This document shows positions 35,379 to 45,439 of a stretch of 49,896 nucleotides of DNA, piece after piece (positions within the stretch are counted from its first letter, which is position 1; each line of letters opens with the position of its first letter). The notes beneath the pieces are model-generated. The model was not told where the DNA came from. It did not search any database and worked only from the letters and a program-made list of their open reading frames with translations. The position numbers were made by a program, and so were the translations under genes. Source of the DNA: an uncultured Lachnospiraceae bacterium (GTDB taxonomy: Bacteria; Bacillota; Clostridia; Lachnospirales; Lachnospiraceae); the NCBI GenBank assembly GCA_947576945.1, contig CANPTH010000032.1, forward strand, positions 1 to 49,896. Reading direction: 5' to 3'.

Positions 35379-37856
35379 TTATGCCAATCCACAACCACCG
35401 GTATTGTCAACCGTTATCTCCTTCTCACTCCAGGCCAGAGCCTTCTCCCCTGTCACCTGGTTCGTACACACCATCCCGATCCGATAGGTTCCGCTTTCCA
35501 GCTCCTCTTTTAAAACCCGCAGCACGAACCCTGCAAGCTCAATATTCGTCTCCCCACGCAGACTCTCTACCACATCCCTGCGGCGCCAATCCGCCGGAAC
35601 TGCCGTGTAACCTGTACTTTCCCTGTCCCCCGTATGATCCCTGACTCTCTGCAGCAATACTATTTTATCATAGAGCGCGTTATCTTCTCCCGGCACATAG
35701 CACCACCCCATAATCCAGACGATATCCGGCTCCTTAGCCTGAATCTTATGCTGCATCTCCGCCCTGTCCACGATCAGCTTCAGCCGTTCCTCCCGGATCC
35801 GCTTAAAGATCTCATCCTGCAGCGGCACAACCTCACGCGTGCACAGAGAATCCTCATGGTCAAATTTATAATTACAGCGGTAATCCGAAGCATTGTCGAT
35901 CAGCGACTCATGATAGAACGAATCCCTGCCGTTCATGTGCGGATGTTTGTCATAGAGATGTTCCTTTTCCTTAAGCAGCCTCTCCCACTTGTTCTCATCA
36001 AACTCATCCAGCCCACGGCTTAACGATTCGTGATGATACAGCACGGCATCGTTCCGCAGTACATTATAATATCCTGCCTCCGCCAGCTTAAAGCAGAATT
36101 CCACATCATTATAGGAAACTGCCATGGATTCGTCGAAACCGCCCACCGCTTCGTATTTTGCCCTCGCCACCATCAGACACGCCGCCGTCACGCCTATCAT
36201 ATTATAGGTCACCCGGTTCCGTCCATAATAGTAATCCCTGTCATCCTGGAAAGTCACCAGCTTATGGGAAGGCCCGATCCGCAGATTGGTAATGCCCGTA
36301 TGCTGGATCTGTCTCGTTCCGGCATACCATAACTTTGCCCCCACTGCCCCTGTGTGAGGCTGGATCGCCTGTCCTACCATCCGTCCCAGCCAGCTTTTCT
36401 CTATAATCTCTATATCGTCGTTCAGAAAGAGAAGCAGATCTCCCTGCGCCCGCGCTGCTCCCAGATTACACATTTTCGAGAAATTGAACGGCATTTCTTC
36501 ATAGAGATAGAGGAATCGATACTCCTTCTGTAACTTCTGTAATCTGCTGCGGTTCTCCTCATTACTGCCATTGTCTACCACGATCCACTCATAACAATCA
36601 TACAATGTTTTCTTTCTGAATGATCTAAGACACTGCTCCAGTACCTCCGGATGATCCCTGGAAGGGATCACTACCGACACAAAAGGATGCGGATGAATAT
36701 GCCTGTCTGCACTCTGCGCACGTGCACAGCGGTCCCGTCCGGATATGGACGTCTCATAGACAATATGATAGATGTCCGGCTCCGGTCCGCACTGCAGGCT
36801 TCCTCTTCTCCCACGTCTGTACAGCGCCGCTTCCCTCACAGCTGAATATTCCACGCCGGCCCCTGTCAGATGCAGTCCCTCCTCCAGCTCCTGTATCAGA
36901 CACTGTTCCGCCTGGATAAATCTCTCTTCTTTCTCTTCCCATGCCGCAAGAGCCTCTCTCTTCCTGCTGTCCGGCTCATAAAGCTGATGGAAAAGCACCT
37001 GCGGAATATGGCCGATGCTGTCGGAAACCGGTACTCCTTTCAACTGCTGCCGTCTCATTGCAGCCTCCTCTAAATACAGGCAGAGGTTATAAAACCTCAC
37101 GGCCTGGCCGGCAGGCTCCGTCTGAAAGCATCCCGGCCGGACGCCGTCCTCCTGCAGCACCTCTGTCAGCAATTCCTCCCGCACTGCCACCAAATGTCCC
37201 CAACAGTTATACGACAGCAGGGTATCCGGCGAATAGCACGGTTTAAACCATGGCTGCATGCGCTGTGACAGATCTTCCCAATAGAAATCTTCATCCGTAT
37301 AGGCTATAACACATGCCTTATTATTGTCAAAGTAAGACTTTATTTCTCTGAATGCAGTCGGACAAATCACACCTCCGCCATAAGTCAGAAGTACAATGTC
37401 CGTTTCCGGCACACGCACCGCTTCCCAGTCACTGACCGACACAGCCCGTTCCTGGCCCAAATCAGTTCCTCCCTGTGCCAATGAAGCGCCGCCCCGGCTG
37501 CTTTCCTGCTCATCAGCCTGCGCCGCATTCCTCTCCGCAAGCCATACCCGGTAAGGCTGTTTCTGTCGGCGTACCTCCTGTATATAACGCAGAAAACAGG
37601 CGTTCTTTGCAGAACCCCTGTCTCTTTCCTTATGCTGCTGCAGACGGCCGCACAGATCTTCCTGCAGTTTCCGAAAAGGCACTGTCATTTTCCAGAAGGG
37701 GGTTGCACAGATCCGCTCCAGATTATCGCTCAGATCCGCCTGTCTCCGCTCTGCATCCGCAATATGCCCGGCCAGCACGATATTCTGCTTCCGTTCCTTC
37801 TCATAAGCCTCCGCATAATAAGCGGCCCAGCTGTACTTTTCTGCTCCTCTGGTCAT
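35379..37856 (-). CDS. Large glycosyltransferase with degenerate and intact GT2 domains
   Basis: An 825-residue protein. It begins with a charged coiled-coil-like region (AYYAEAYEKERKQN) similar to its neighbour. A first transferase-like region (about 140-350) has IAYTDEDFYWEDLSQRMQPW, with features of a GT2 domain but less conserved. The second GT2 domain starts near 390: VSVVIPSRDHPEVLEQCLRS, VVDNGSN, LFLNDDIEI and VSYNDVEFCFKLAEAGY. The last 150 residues form a separate region of unknown role (DIVWIMGWCYVPGEDNALYD). The start ATG overlaps the preceding stop as ATGA, so translation is coupled to the methyltransferase-kinase-like gene. Confidence 0.87.
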   Translation of the reverse strand: MTRGAEKYSWAAYYAEAYEKERKQNIVLAGHIADAERRQADLSDNLERICATPFWKMTVPFRKLQEDLCGRLQQHKERDRGSAKNACFLRYIQEVRRQKQPYRVWLAERNAAQADEQESSRGGASLAQGGTDLGQERAVSVSDWEAVRVPETDIVLLTYGGGVICPTAFREIKSYFDNNKACVIAYTDEDFYWEDLSQRMQPWFKPCYSPDTLLSYNCWGHLVAVREELLTEVLQEDGVRPGCFQTEPAGQAVRFYNLCLYLEEAAMRRQQLKGVPVSDSIGHIPQVLFHQLYEPDSRKREALAAWEEKEERFIQAEQCLIQELEEGLHLTGAGVEYSAVREAALYRRGRRGSLQCGPEPDIYHIVYETSISGRDRCARAQSADRHIHPHPFVSVVIPSRDHPEVLEQCLRSFRKKTLYDCYEWIVVDNGSNEENRSRLQKLQKEYRFLYLYEEMPFNFSKMCNLGAARAQGDLLLFLNDDIEIIEKSWLGRMVGQAIQPHTGAVGAKLWYAGTRQIQHTGITNLRIGPSHKLVTFQDDRDYYYGRNRVTYNMIGVTAACLMVARAKYEAVGGFDESMAVSYNDVEFCFKLAEAGYYNVLRNDAVLYHHESLSRGLDEFDENKWERLLKEKEHLYDKHPHMNGRDSFYHESLIDNASDYRCNYKFDHEDSLCTREVVPLQDEIFKRIREERLKLIVDRAEMQHKIQAKEPDIVWIMGWCYVPGEDNALYDKIVLLQRVRDHTGDRESTGYTAVPADWRRRDVVESLRGETNIELAGFVLRVLKEELESGTYRIGMVCTNQVTGEKALAWSEKEITVDNTGGCGLA

Positions 37857-39943
37857 ACGCCAAAAAACCCTCTTTTCTGCATATGCTTCGCCGTTTCTTC
37901 CGGCAGTCTCGTCACCGTCATCTTTACCTGCAGCAGGTTACGTTCCTCGCCAGGCATTTCCATCAGGGAGAGGGTGATGTTCGGATCCTGCGTCCGGAAA
38001 ACATAAGTATTCTCTCCCACCTTCATGCCATTGTTCTGCACCTGTTTACCCTTTAAAGGTACCTCTCTGCCATTCCAGCGGATCTCCTGCAGATAGATCA
38101 GGCAGAAATCACTGCAGGGATCAATTCGCAGAGCGCTCCGTCCCCTGCCGATGATCACTTCCAATTCCGTCATTCCTTCCGGTGTAACCCTGATCTGCTC
38201 CTCCGCCGTATCCTCTATAAAAAACGACTGTTCTTCCTGAAATCCGCCGCCGGTATCCTCATAAATCTGAATCCGGTCTCTGGTATCCGTCTGCTTCTGC
38301 CCGCGGCAGAATTCCTCCACCGTATAAACCGGATATCCAATCGCTTCTCGAATCTGCGGCATGGACATACGTTTCCCCGTCACATACTGCTGAAATGCCA
38401 TTTCCTGCCTGCGGTACTGCTCCGCATCAGATTGCGTAATATCCAGCTTTTCCATGACTAAATCAAGATTTAACCTGTTTCTTTTCTCATTTTCCAATAA
38501 ATAACAGTAGATTGCCCGAAAAGCGATCTCCTTTGTCTCGATCCGCTTTGCAAAGCTCCACTCATAATCTATCACATGCCATTCGCCTTCTACATCTCCC
38601 GGAATGATAATATTCGCAAAGATCAGATCGTAATCCGCTGTCTGCTGTTCCTCCCCATGGGAGATCCGTCTAAGATACTCGTCAAAAAGACTCTGAAATC
38701 CCTCTATGTCATTCTTCTCCAGGCAGGTATCCAGCAATTCTTCCAATCTGTTCCCTTCTATATATTCCATTTGAAGACAGGGAAGCCCATCCGCCCTCCG
38801 TTCCAGATTACACCGGTTTACGGACAGTCCGCTGCCCGCAAAGCGCGCCGACAATTTCCCTGCCATACCGGCAGTCTCTTCCAAATGCTTCCATGCCGTT
38901 TTTGATAACGGGTGCTTTTCTATAATCTTCCCTCGGGCACACTTTCTCTGAACAGTTTTAATGCAGAATTCCTCTCTCCTGTCATTGGAATACTTTACAT
39001 ACTGTTCTTCCAGCGCAGGCCCCAATAAGAGCATATAAGAATTGGAAAATAACGGAAACTGTTTTTCCTTAATAATGGTATCGAAAACCTTCTTCTCATC
39101 AAACAGCTGCAGCCTGTCCCTGTCAAAATTGCGCAGATTTGAAGACAGCTCTCCTACCTGCGGCAGTCTTTCGTCAGAGTAAAGACTTGTCATAAATTTA
39201 TAGTCCGGGTAAGGATAGTACATCTGTGCCTGTGTAAATCCACAGTTCCCGGCGATCTTAAGCAGGCCGTCCCGGGTAAAGGTTCTCACCACGCCGCCCT
39301 CCGGATAATTCTCCAGCCCCGCGAAATAGGCGCCCAGATGATCCTCCCGGCAGCCCGCCCAATATTTCAGGCCGAATTTATTCTCTATGGCAATGGCAAT
39401 ATGGCCGTCTGGCTTCACATGGCGCCTGACGATATTCAGAAAATTTTCATAGGGCTGCTCAGATTGAATATATGCCTGGGCATACTCGAACACACCGATC
39501 AGGCATATATAATCATAGTCACAGGGAAGCGTCGGTTCAATATCCTGGAAATTTCCTACATGAATCGTCACATTCGCCGCATCCATATGACGATAGGCAT
39601 TAATCCTGCTGCGTTTGCCGGACAAATCGATGCAGGTCACCTCCGCCGCCTTGCCGGCCAGCGTCCCCGTGATCGCTCCGCACCCGGATCCCACCTCCAG
39701 CACTTTCATCTCCTTCGTAATCGGCAGCCATTCTACGATATTCCCCCGCAAAGGCGACAGATGATAAAGAATCGGCCAGCTTCGCCGTTCCTCGATGATC
39801 CGCTGGTATTCGACGGTCGAATAATCACGGGCGATCTCCAGCAGCTCATCCTCCACATCCCCGTCGCAATAACGGTCCTCTCCCGGATAATGTGTCAGAT
39901 CCAGTTTAATTTTTCCGATTTCTTCTATCCTGCTCTCCGGCAT
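37853..39943 (-). CDS. Methyltransferase-kinase-like fusion (WbdD-like)
   Basis: A 696-residue fusion. Residues about 75-200 are a class I SAM methyltransferase with motif I KVLEVGSGCGAITGTLA and the acidic VTCIDLSG. A kinase-like domain follows (about 325-490): FCIKTV supplies a candidate ATP-contacting Lys, LQMEYIEGNRLEELL a hinge, DLIFANI a catalytic-loop-like Asp/Asn, and WHVIDYEWSF a metal-binding Asp in place of DFG. A C-terminal beta-rich region of about 140 residues is unrecognised. The domain order matches WbdD, which caps E. coli O8/O9 chains. The start at 39943 has GAGG 9 bases upstream; a GTG at 39985 would overlap wzt. Confidence 0.7.
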   Translation of the reverse strand: MPESRIEEIGKIKLDLTHYPGEDRYCDGDVEDELLEIARDYSTVEYQRIIEERRSWPILYHLSPLRGNIVEWLPITKEMKVLEVGSGCGAITGTLAGKAAEVTCIDLSGKRSRINAYRHMDAANVTIHVGNFQDIEPTLPCDYDYICLIGVFEYAQAYIQSEQPYENFLNIVRRHVKPDGHIAIAIENKFGLKYWAGCREDHLGAYFAGLENYPEGGVVRTFTRDGLLKIAGNCGFTQAQMYYPYPDYKFMTSLYSDERLPQVGELSSNLRNFDRDRLQLFDEKKVFDTIIKEKQFPLFSNSYMLLLGPALEEQYVKYSNDRREEFCIKTVQRKCARGKIIEKHPLSKTAWKHLEETAGMAGKLSARFAGSGLSVNRCNLERRADGLPCLQMEYIEGNRLEELLDTCLEKNDIEGFQSLFDEYLRRISHGEEQQTADYDLIFANIIIPGDVEGEWHVIDYEWSFAKRIETKEIAFRAIYCYLLENEKRNRLNLDLVMEKLDITQSDAEQYRRQEMAFQQYVTGKRMSMPQIREAIGYPVYTVEEFCRGQKQTDTRDRIQIYEDTGGGFQEEQSFFIEDTAEEQIRVTPEGMTELEVIIGRGRSALRIDPCSDFCLIYLQEIRWNGREVPLKGKQVQNNGMKVGENTYVFRTQDPNITLSLMEMPGEERNLLQVKMTVTRLPEETAKHMQKRGFFGV

Positions 39944-39972
39944 TCCATCTGTCCTCACATGCTTGCGCCCGG

Positions 39973-41361
39973 TCATCCTTGACACAATTCAAACTTCTTA
40001 ACCTCTATCCTGGAATTCATATCATAAAATCCAACAGTATTCTTATCCGAAATGACCGTCAGATTAAGTACATCATATAATCTGTGATAAACCGTGAAGT
40101 TGTCTTCCTCGTAACCGGTCACACCCAGAGAAAGCAGATACTCCCCACCCTGCAGATTCATCTCCTGCTTAAAATCCACCGCATACACTTCTCCAGCGCT
40201 CACCGGCTCCAGGAATGCCTTCTCAAACATGGTATTGGTACCCGTGATCTCCGTTCCGCGGACATTTTTGATTGTAAATGCAAAAATAGGCGCATGAAGG
40301 TCTTCCATCATCTTCACCTTCATATGAATCGTAAATACATTGCCTTTTATAATTGCGGAAGTTGTAATGCCCTTATCGTCACGGATCTGGTACTCCGTGA
40401 TCACGGCTTTCCTGGAACCATATTCCAGAAGTTCCGGATTCTCTGCCATACCGCCTCCGGACACCTCTTCTGCCCCATGCGTGGAAACCGCATCGGAAGA
40501 TCCCTCTACCGCTTCCTGTTCTGCTGATCCGGATGCCTTTGGCGCAGCGCCGCTCTTTGACTTTGCGGCATTGCGAAGCTGTTCATCGTCAACCAGTCTC
40601 TCCTGTTCCTCTTCCGGCGCGGTATACTGCCCGACCAATACCTGCTTATAGGTATCGATCATCTCTTTCGCCGATCCCTCTCCCAGCTTTGTACCCTGAT
40701 TTAAAAGTACAACTCTGTCGCAGTATTTACTGATACTGCTCAAATCATGACTGACGAACACGATGGTCTTGCCCATCTCCTTGAATTCTTCAAACTTATG
40801 ATAACATTTTGCCTGAAAGAAGACGTCTCCCACAGACAATGCCTCATCCACAATCAAAATTTCCGGATCGATGTTGATCGCCACCGCAAAGGCAAGACGC
40901 ACAAACATACCGCTGGAATACGTCTTTACCGGTTGGTATACATACTCCCCGATATCCGCAAATTCCAGAATAGAATCCAGCTTTTCGTCGATCTCTTTCT
41001 CCGTAAAACCGATCATGGTACCATTCAAATAGATATTCTCAATTCCATTATACTCGTTATTAAATCCTGCTCCGAGTTCCAACAGCGCCGAGATCCGCCC
41101 ATTTACAGTCACGCTCCCCCTTGTGGGATTCAACACTCCGGTGATAATCTTCAGGATCGTAGACTTCCCGGAACCATTCGTCCCGATAATCCCCACACAT
41201 TCTCCCTGTCTGATTGTCAGATTGACCCCTTTCAGAGCATGATGCTGCGTATGATGCTTCCCCCGTCCAAACCCCAATGTCTCCTTCAGACGGTCCGAAG
41301 GCTTATCGTACAATTTATAAATTTTCTCGACATCCGTCACCTGAATCGCAATATTATCCAT
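39973..41361 (-). CDS. wzt: Polysaccharide ABC exporter ATPase with C-terminal glycan-binding-type domain (Wzt)
   Basis: A 462-residue ATPase of an ABC-2 glycan exporter. The nucleotide-binding domain (1-245) has Walker A GTNGSGKST, signature YSSGMFVRLAFA, Walker B ILIVDEALSVGD and SHDLSSISKYCD. After an acidic Ser/Ala-rich linker (about 260-315), a beta-sandwich domain resembling Wzt C-terminal domains spans 320-462 (VFTIHMKVKM, IFAFTIKNVRGTEITGTNTM). In E. coli O8/O9 this domain recognises the capped chain end before export. It lies 29 bases upstream of the methyltransferase-kinase-like gene and 61 bases after the permease. Confidence 0.92.
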   Translation of the reverse strand: MDNIAIQVTDVEKIYKLYDKPSDRLKETLGFGRGKHHTQHHALKGVNLTIRQGECVGIIGTNGSGKSTILKIITGVLNPTRGSVTVNGRISALLELGAGFNNEYNGIENIYLNGTMIGFTEKEIDEKLDSILEFADIGEYVYQPVKTYSSGMFVRLAFAVAINIDPEILIVDEALSVGDVFFQAKCYHKFEEFKEMGKTIVFVSHDLSSISKYCDRVVLLNQGTKLGEGSAKEMIDTYKQVLVGQYTAPEEEQERLVDDEQLRNAAKSKSGAAPKASGSAEQEAVEGSSDAVSTHGAEEVSGGGMAENPELLEYGSRKAVITEYQIRDDKGITTSAIIKGNVFTIHMKVKMMEDLHAPIFAFTIKNVRGTEITGTNTMFEKAFLEPVSAGEVYAVDFKQEMNLQGGEYLLSLGVTGYEEDNFTVYHRLYDVLNLTVISDKNTVGFYDMNSRIEVKKFELCQG

Positions 41362-41422
41362 GATTTATCCTATCCACCGCAATGGCTCAGTCTTCGGCTT
41401 CTGCTCCCATCAATTCTGCCCA

Positions 41423-42454
41423 TCAGAGCACATCCGCAAAATGCACCCGCATCTTCCGAAAGATCAGCGTCCCGATACAGAACAGGCTGATCGTAAAGAT
41501 CCAGAAATAAGTAGACGAATAGAAATGCTCCCAGAACCATTCTTCTTCATAGATTGCACTTCTATAACCGTTTACAATATATACCAGCGGATTCAGCTTG
41601 AAGAGCATCTTCATATTATCCGTCTTAAGCATCGTAATACTCCACAGAATGGGCGTCGCCCACATGCCGATCTGCAGAGCAATGGAAATGATCTGCTGCA
41701 GGTCCCGTATAAACACCACCAGCGCACAGGTCAGATAGCTCATGCCCAGCACCAGAAGGAACAGGCAGAAGCTGTAATAAATCAACTGCAATGTATAAAG
41801 GTTCGGATAATAACCATATCCTATGGACACACACAACAATACCACCACAAAAAATACATGGATAAAGGTTGCCGATATCACCTTGATGATGGGCAGGATA
41901 CTGATATTGAACACTACCTTTTTGACCAGATAATTGTATTCAAGCAAAGCCATAGTCCCCTGTGTAATCGCCTCCGTAAAATAGAACCAGGGTACCAGAC
42001 CGGCCGTCAGATACAGAACATAGGGCACTTCCAGCCCGCTTGCCACCATCTGGCTTCTCGTGTCAAACACCTTATCGAAGACGATCCAGTACATTACCAC
42101 CGTGACAATGGGCTGTGCCGTGGCCCAGATAATGCCCAGATAAGATCCGGCGTACCGGTTCTTGAAATCATTCTTTGACAGCTTCCAGATCATCTTCCTG
42201 CTCTGAAAAAGCTCCGCCGGAATGGTCAGGATCCGTTCATAAAAGATCGTAAAGATGATGCAGGTAAACGCTATCAGCACACAGCCGCTGACTTTCTTCA
42301 TCTGCTCCGTCACCTGATCCGCCAACGGATTGTGATGTCGGATCAGCACGGCCGCCAGAAGCAGGCCAAGCCCCCAGAATACAGCAACTCCTGCGGACTT
42401 CTTCGGTGTTTTTATTTTTTTAGTAGCATGATTGATATATTCTGTCTTTTCCAC
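41423..42454 (-). CDS. wzm: Polysaccharide ABC exporter permease (Wzm)
   Basis: A 343-residue ABC-2 type permease that moves lipid-linked glycan across the membrane with Wzt. Two N-terminal helices (VAVFWGLGLLLAAVLI and CVLIAFTCIIFTIFY) precede the usual six-helix core beginning LSKNDFKNRYAGSYLGIIWA, with WFYFTEAITQGT and GMWATPILWS. Most Wzm proteins are about 260 residues, so the N-terminal helix pair is an extension. The start is GTG at 42454, 20 bases after the rmlC stop and preceded by AGGGAAAT; the open frame to 42763 only shadows rmlC. Confidence 0.9.
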   Translation of the reverse strand: MEKTEYINHATKKIKTPKKSAGVAVFWGLGLLLAAVLIRHHNPLADQVTEQMKKVSGCVLIAFTCIIFTIFYERILTIPAELFQSRKMIWKLSKNDFKNRYAGSYLGIIWATAQPIVTVVMYWIVFDKVFDTRSQMVASGLEVPYVLYLTAGLVPWFYFTEAITQGTMALLEYNYLVKKVVFNISILPIIKVISATFIHVFFVVVLLCVSIGYGYYPNLYTLQLIYYSFCLFLLVLGMSYLTCALVVFIRDLQQIISIALQIGMWATPILWSITMLKTDNMKMLFKLNPLVYIVNGYRSAIYEEEWFWEHFYSSTYFWIFTISLFCIGTLIFRKMRVHFADVL

Positions 42455-42473
42455 GTTTCTATTTCCCTGATCT

Positions 42474-43049
42474 CTATTCTGCGCAGCTTGCCGTGTGCTG
42501 CTCCGTATACGCCGCAATTCCTCCCCACTTCGTATCTTTTTCGGACATGACAGGCTCCACTCCTTCGGCAAGAGGCCAGTCAATACCGATATCCGGGTCG
42601 CTCCAGAGGATACCGCCTTCATCATTCGGATGGTAGAAATCCGTACACTTATAGGCAAATTCCGCATAATCGGATAATACCAGGAAACCGTGGGCAAAAT
42701 TCTTCGGAATAAAAAACTGCTTCCTGTTCTCCGCCGAAAGGACCACACCGAACCACTTCCCATAGGTTGCAGAACCCGGCCTCAGATCCACCGCCACATC
42801 AAAAACCTCGCCTCTTACAACACGTACCAGCTTGTCCTGAGGATACTGGATCTGAAAGTGCAGTCCGCGAAGCACATTCTTCGTGGAAGCCGACTGATTG
42901 TCCTGCACGAAAACCTGATCGATACCGGCCTCCTTAAAATCATTATAGTTATAGGTCTCCATAAAATAGCCTCTGGTATCCCCGAACACCGTCGGCGTGA
43001 TCACCTTGAGTCCTTCTATCTCACATGTCTCTACAGTTATTTTGCCCAT
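42474..43049 (-). CDS. rfbC: dTDP-4-dehydrorhamnose 3,5-epimerase
   Basis: A 191-residue cupin enzyme of dTDP-L-rhamnose synthesis. Family motifs are GDTRGYFMETYN, VQDNQSASTKNVLRGLHFQ (catalytic His in GLHFQ), KLVRVVRGEVFDVAVDLRPG and FFIPKNFAHGFLVLSD. Length is typical. The ATG at 43049 has AAAGGA about 11 bases upstream; the open frame to 43121 is a non-coding extension. It lies between a GH25 gene and wzm, in the same operon as rfbA and rfbB, supporting a rhamnose-containing polymer. Confidence 0.96.
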   Translation of the reverse strand: MGKITVETCEIEGLKVITPTVFGDTRGYFMETYNYNDFKEAGIDQVFVQDNQSASTKNVLRGLHFQIQYPQDKLVRVVRGEVFDVAVDLRPGSATYGKWFGVVLSAENRKQFFIPKNFAHGFLVLSDYAEFAYKCTDFYHPNDEGGILWSDPDIGIDWPLAEGVEPVMSEKDTKWGGIAAYTEQHTASCAE

Positions 43050-43126
43050 AATCTTTATCATCCTTTCTGCTATTATGTCCCGGCAGCGCATCCGCCATAA
43101 CGAAATAACACAGTCGCACACCTCTC

Positions 43127-44476
43127 TTATTCGTCTCCCACCGGCACATTACCGCTGTCACCGCTTACCACACCGGAATATCCGCCGGCCCCCTTCGCAT
43201 GATTGATGGACGTGTCAATATTCATATAACACAAATTCAGATCCACACGTGTTTCAATACCATCCACGGTACCCTTGGAAGTATACTGCCACATATGGTA
43301 ATACTCCTCATAAGCAGGAATATCCGCATATTCAGCCAGCCATGTCTTATAGGAAGACAATTCTTTCATATCTATCTGTTCGTTCAGCCAGTTCCTGGAG
43401 CCATAGACGCCGGTCTCATAGCCTGCCGCCGCGATCGTCTCCAGAAAAGCCTTATGGATCCTCGTCCGCTCGTCACTTTCCAGCCAGTCTGCACGGCCGC
43501 TTCCTCCGGCGCTCTCACTGTCCAGAAATACCGGATAATCTACATCATAGTCCTCAATCAGCCGGATCACCATACTGGCTTCCTCCACAGCCTCCACTTC
43601 ATTCACCGCCTGTGTGAAGAAATACACACCCACCGGAATATCCGCCTCTATGGCGCCTTTGATATTCTGCTCATACAGAGGATCGAGTACCAGCGCCCCC
43701 GTGGACGCACCGCGGTATCCACAGCGGATAATGGCAAATTCCACGCCGGCATCCTTCACCTTCTCCCAGTCGATCTCCTTGTTCCATTTGGAAACGTCAA
43801 TACCGATCCTGGCGCTGCCATGGTCAAGCGCAAGCTCCGTATTCTCACTGCCGTCCGCCGCTTCCTCGGCGCTTTTCACTTCCTTATCTTCTTTCTCGGC
43901 ATCAATATCGTCTTCCGTCATGATCAGATATTCAATATCATCCAGCACCTGATATTCTATTTCCTGTTTGATCTGGATCGACGTGATCGTATTCGGAACC
44001 TGATATCCTTCCGCTTCTTTCAAAGATACACTGTATTCTCCGGCACGCATCCCGTCAATATAGATAATGCCGTCCTCGTCGCTGTCGGTATATTCTCCCA
44101 TCCCCCGCACTTCAACCACAAAGGGATTCCCGGTCACCAGTCTGCCCAGGCTGTCTACAATCATAATACGCAGATCCTTGGCAACAGAACTCATGACCAG
44201 AGACACGCTTCTGCCCGAATAAGTCTCGATGCTCTTAAATCTGACCTCCTCGTCAAAAAAGGTCTCGTCCCGCAAAAAGGCAGACAGATCATTGCCTCTC
44301 TGCCCACCTGCTTCCCTGTCATCTTCCATTGCCGCAGTCTCCTGCGCCTGCTCAGAACCGGAAAACCCCAGCTTCTGTTTGACAGTATCCAGATTTACGG
44401 CTGCGACCACACCTGTCACCGCAGCAAAAATAAATATCACGGCAAACAGCATTCTTCTGATTCTCTTAGAGCCCAT
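43127..44476 (-). CDS. Membrane-anchored GH25 (lysozyme-like) muramidase
   Basis: A 449-residue protein with a single N-terminal helix (about 8-28) and an extracellular part. Residues about 100-175 form a Cna-B/prealbumin-like domain ([15 protein letters not shown]). An acidic linker follows, then a GH25 catalytic domain from about 223: GIDVSKWN with Asp227, and VFLDSES with Asp319 and Glu321 at the catalytic positions. GH25 enzymes cut the peptidoglycan glycan backbone. The ATG lies inside the 3' end of rfbA (11-base overlap) with GAGG within rfbA codons, so translation is coupled. It is paralogous to the larger protein at 46586-49606. Confidence 0.9.
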   Translation of the reverse strand: MGSKRIRRMLFAVIFIFAAVTGVVAAVNLDTVKQKLGFSGSEQAQETAAMEDDREAGGQRGNDLSAFLRDETFFDEEVRFKSIETYSGRSVSLVMSSVAKDLRIMIVDSLGRLVTGNPFVVEVRGMGEYTDSDEDGIIYIDGMRAGEYSVSLKEAEGYQVPNTITSIQIKQEIEYQVLDDIEYLIMTEDDIDAEKEDKEVKSAEEAADGSENTELALDHGSARIGIDVSKWNKEIDWEKVKDAGVEFAIIRCGYRGASTGALVLDPLYEQNIKGAIEADIPVGVYFFTQAVNEVEAVEEASMVIRLIEDYDVDYPVFLDSESAGGSGRADWLESDERTRIHKAFLETIAAAGYETGVYGSRNWLNEQIDMKELSSYKTWLAEYADIPAYEEYYHMWQYTSKGTVDGIETRVDLNLCYMNIDTSINHAKGAGGYSGVVSGDSGNVPVGDE

Positions 44477-45335
44477 TTGCAACCTCTATCATGTATTGGC
44501 CATAATTCGTCTTCATCAGTGGTTCCGCCAGCTTCAGGAGCTGTTCCTTCGTTATAAAGCCTCTCTTGTAGGCGATCTCTTCGATACAGGAGATATACAG
44601 CCCCTGTCTTTTCTGAAAAGCAGCCACAAAATCAGCAGCATCCAGCAGCGAATCATGATTTCCCGTGTCCAGCCACGCAAAACCACGTCCCAGCGTCTCC
44701 ACCCGCAGGTCTCCTCTGCGCAGATATTCGTTGTTGATACTCGTAATCTCGATCTCCCCTCTGGCGGACGGTTTCACATTGGCTGCGATCTCCACCACGT
44801 CATTGTCGTAGAAGTACAATCCCGGCACCGCATAGTTGCTCTTCGGATGCTCCGGCTTCTCTTCAATGGAGAGAGCCTTCCCGTTCTCGTCAAACTCCAC
44901 AACACCGTATTCTCTCGGATCCCTGACATAATATCCGAAGATGGTCGCTCCTTTCTCCCTGGAAGCCACCTCTCTTAATACCCTGGAAAAGCTCTGGCCA
45001 TAGAAAATGTTGTCCCCCAGCACCAGGGCTACCCTGTCACTGCCGATAAATTCCGCTCCAATGATAAAGGCATCCGCCAATCCTCTCGGATATTCCTGCA
45101 CCGCGTACTCCATCCGCAGTCCCAGCTGTTCCCCTGTTCCGAACAGTTCCTGAAACGATGCAATATCCCTGGGCGTCGATATAATCAGGATCTCCCGAAT
45201 CCCTGCAAGCATCAGCGTGGACAGTGGATAATAGATCATCGGTTTATCATAGATCGGCATGATCTGCTTTGAGACCGCTTTTGTCAACGGATACAGCCTG
45301 GTACCCGAGCCTCCCGCCAGAATAATTCCCTTCAT
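44466..45335 (-). CDS. rfbA: Glucose-1-phosphate thymidylyltransferase
   Basis: A 289-residue enzyme making dTDP-glucose from dTTP and glucose-1-phosphate, the first step of dTDP-rhamnose synthesis. It opens [20 protein letters not shown], the nucleotide-binding signature, and carries [30 protein letters not shown], and [20 protein letters not shown]. Length and ending match RmlA. It follows rfbB by about 104 bases and overlaps the downstream GH25 gene. Confidence 0.97.
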   Translation of the reverse strand: MKGIILAGGSGTRLYPLTKAVSKQIMPIYDKPMIYYPLSTLMLAGIREILIISTPRDIASFQELFGTGEQLGLRMEYAVQEYPRGLADAFIIGAEFIGSDRVALVLGDNIFYGQSFSRVLREVASREKGATIFGYYVRDPREYGVVEFDENGKALSIEEKPEHPKSNYAVPGLYFYDNDVVEIAANVKPSARGEIEITSINNEYLRRGDLRVETLGRGFAWLDTGNHDSLLDAADFVAAFQKRQGLYISCIEEIAYKRGFITKEQLLKLAEPLMKTNYGQYMIEVANGL

Positions 45336-45439
45336 TCAAGATACCTTTCCCTTCCTGCCTGATTGCGCCGTCCCTCCGGACAGCACACAGTCTTCCTTAA
45401 CCGCTTTGCTTTGACACTGCGGTTAAGATCTTGTCCTTC

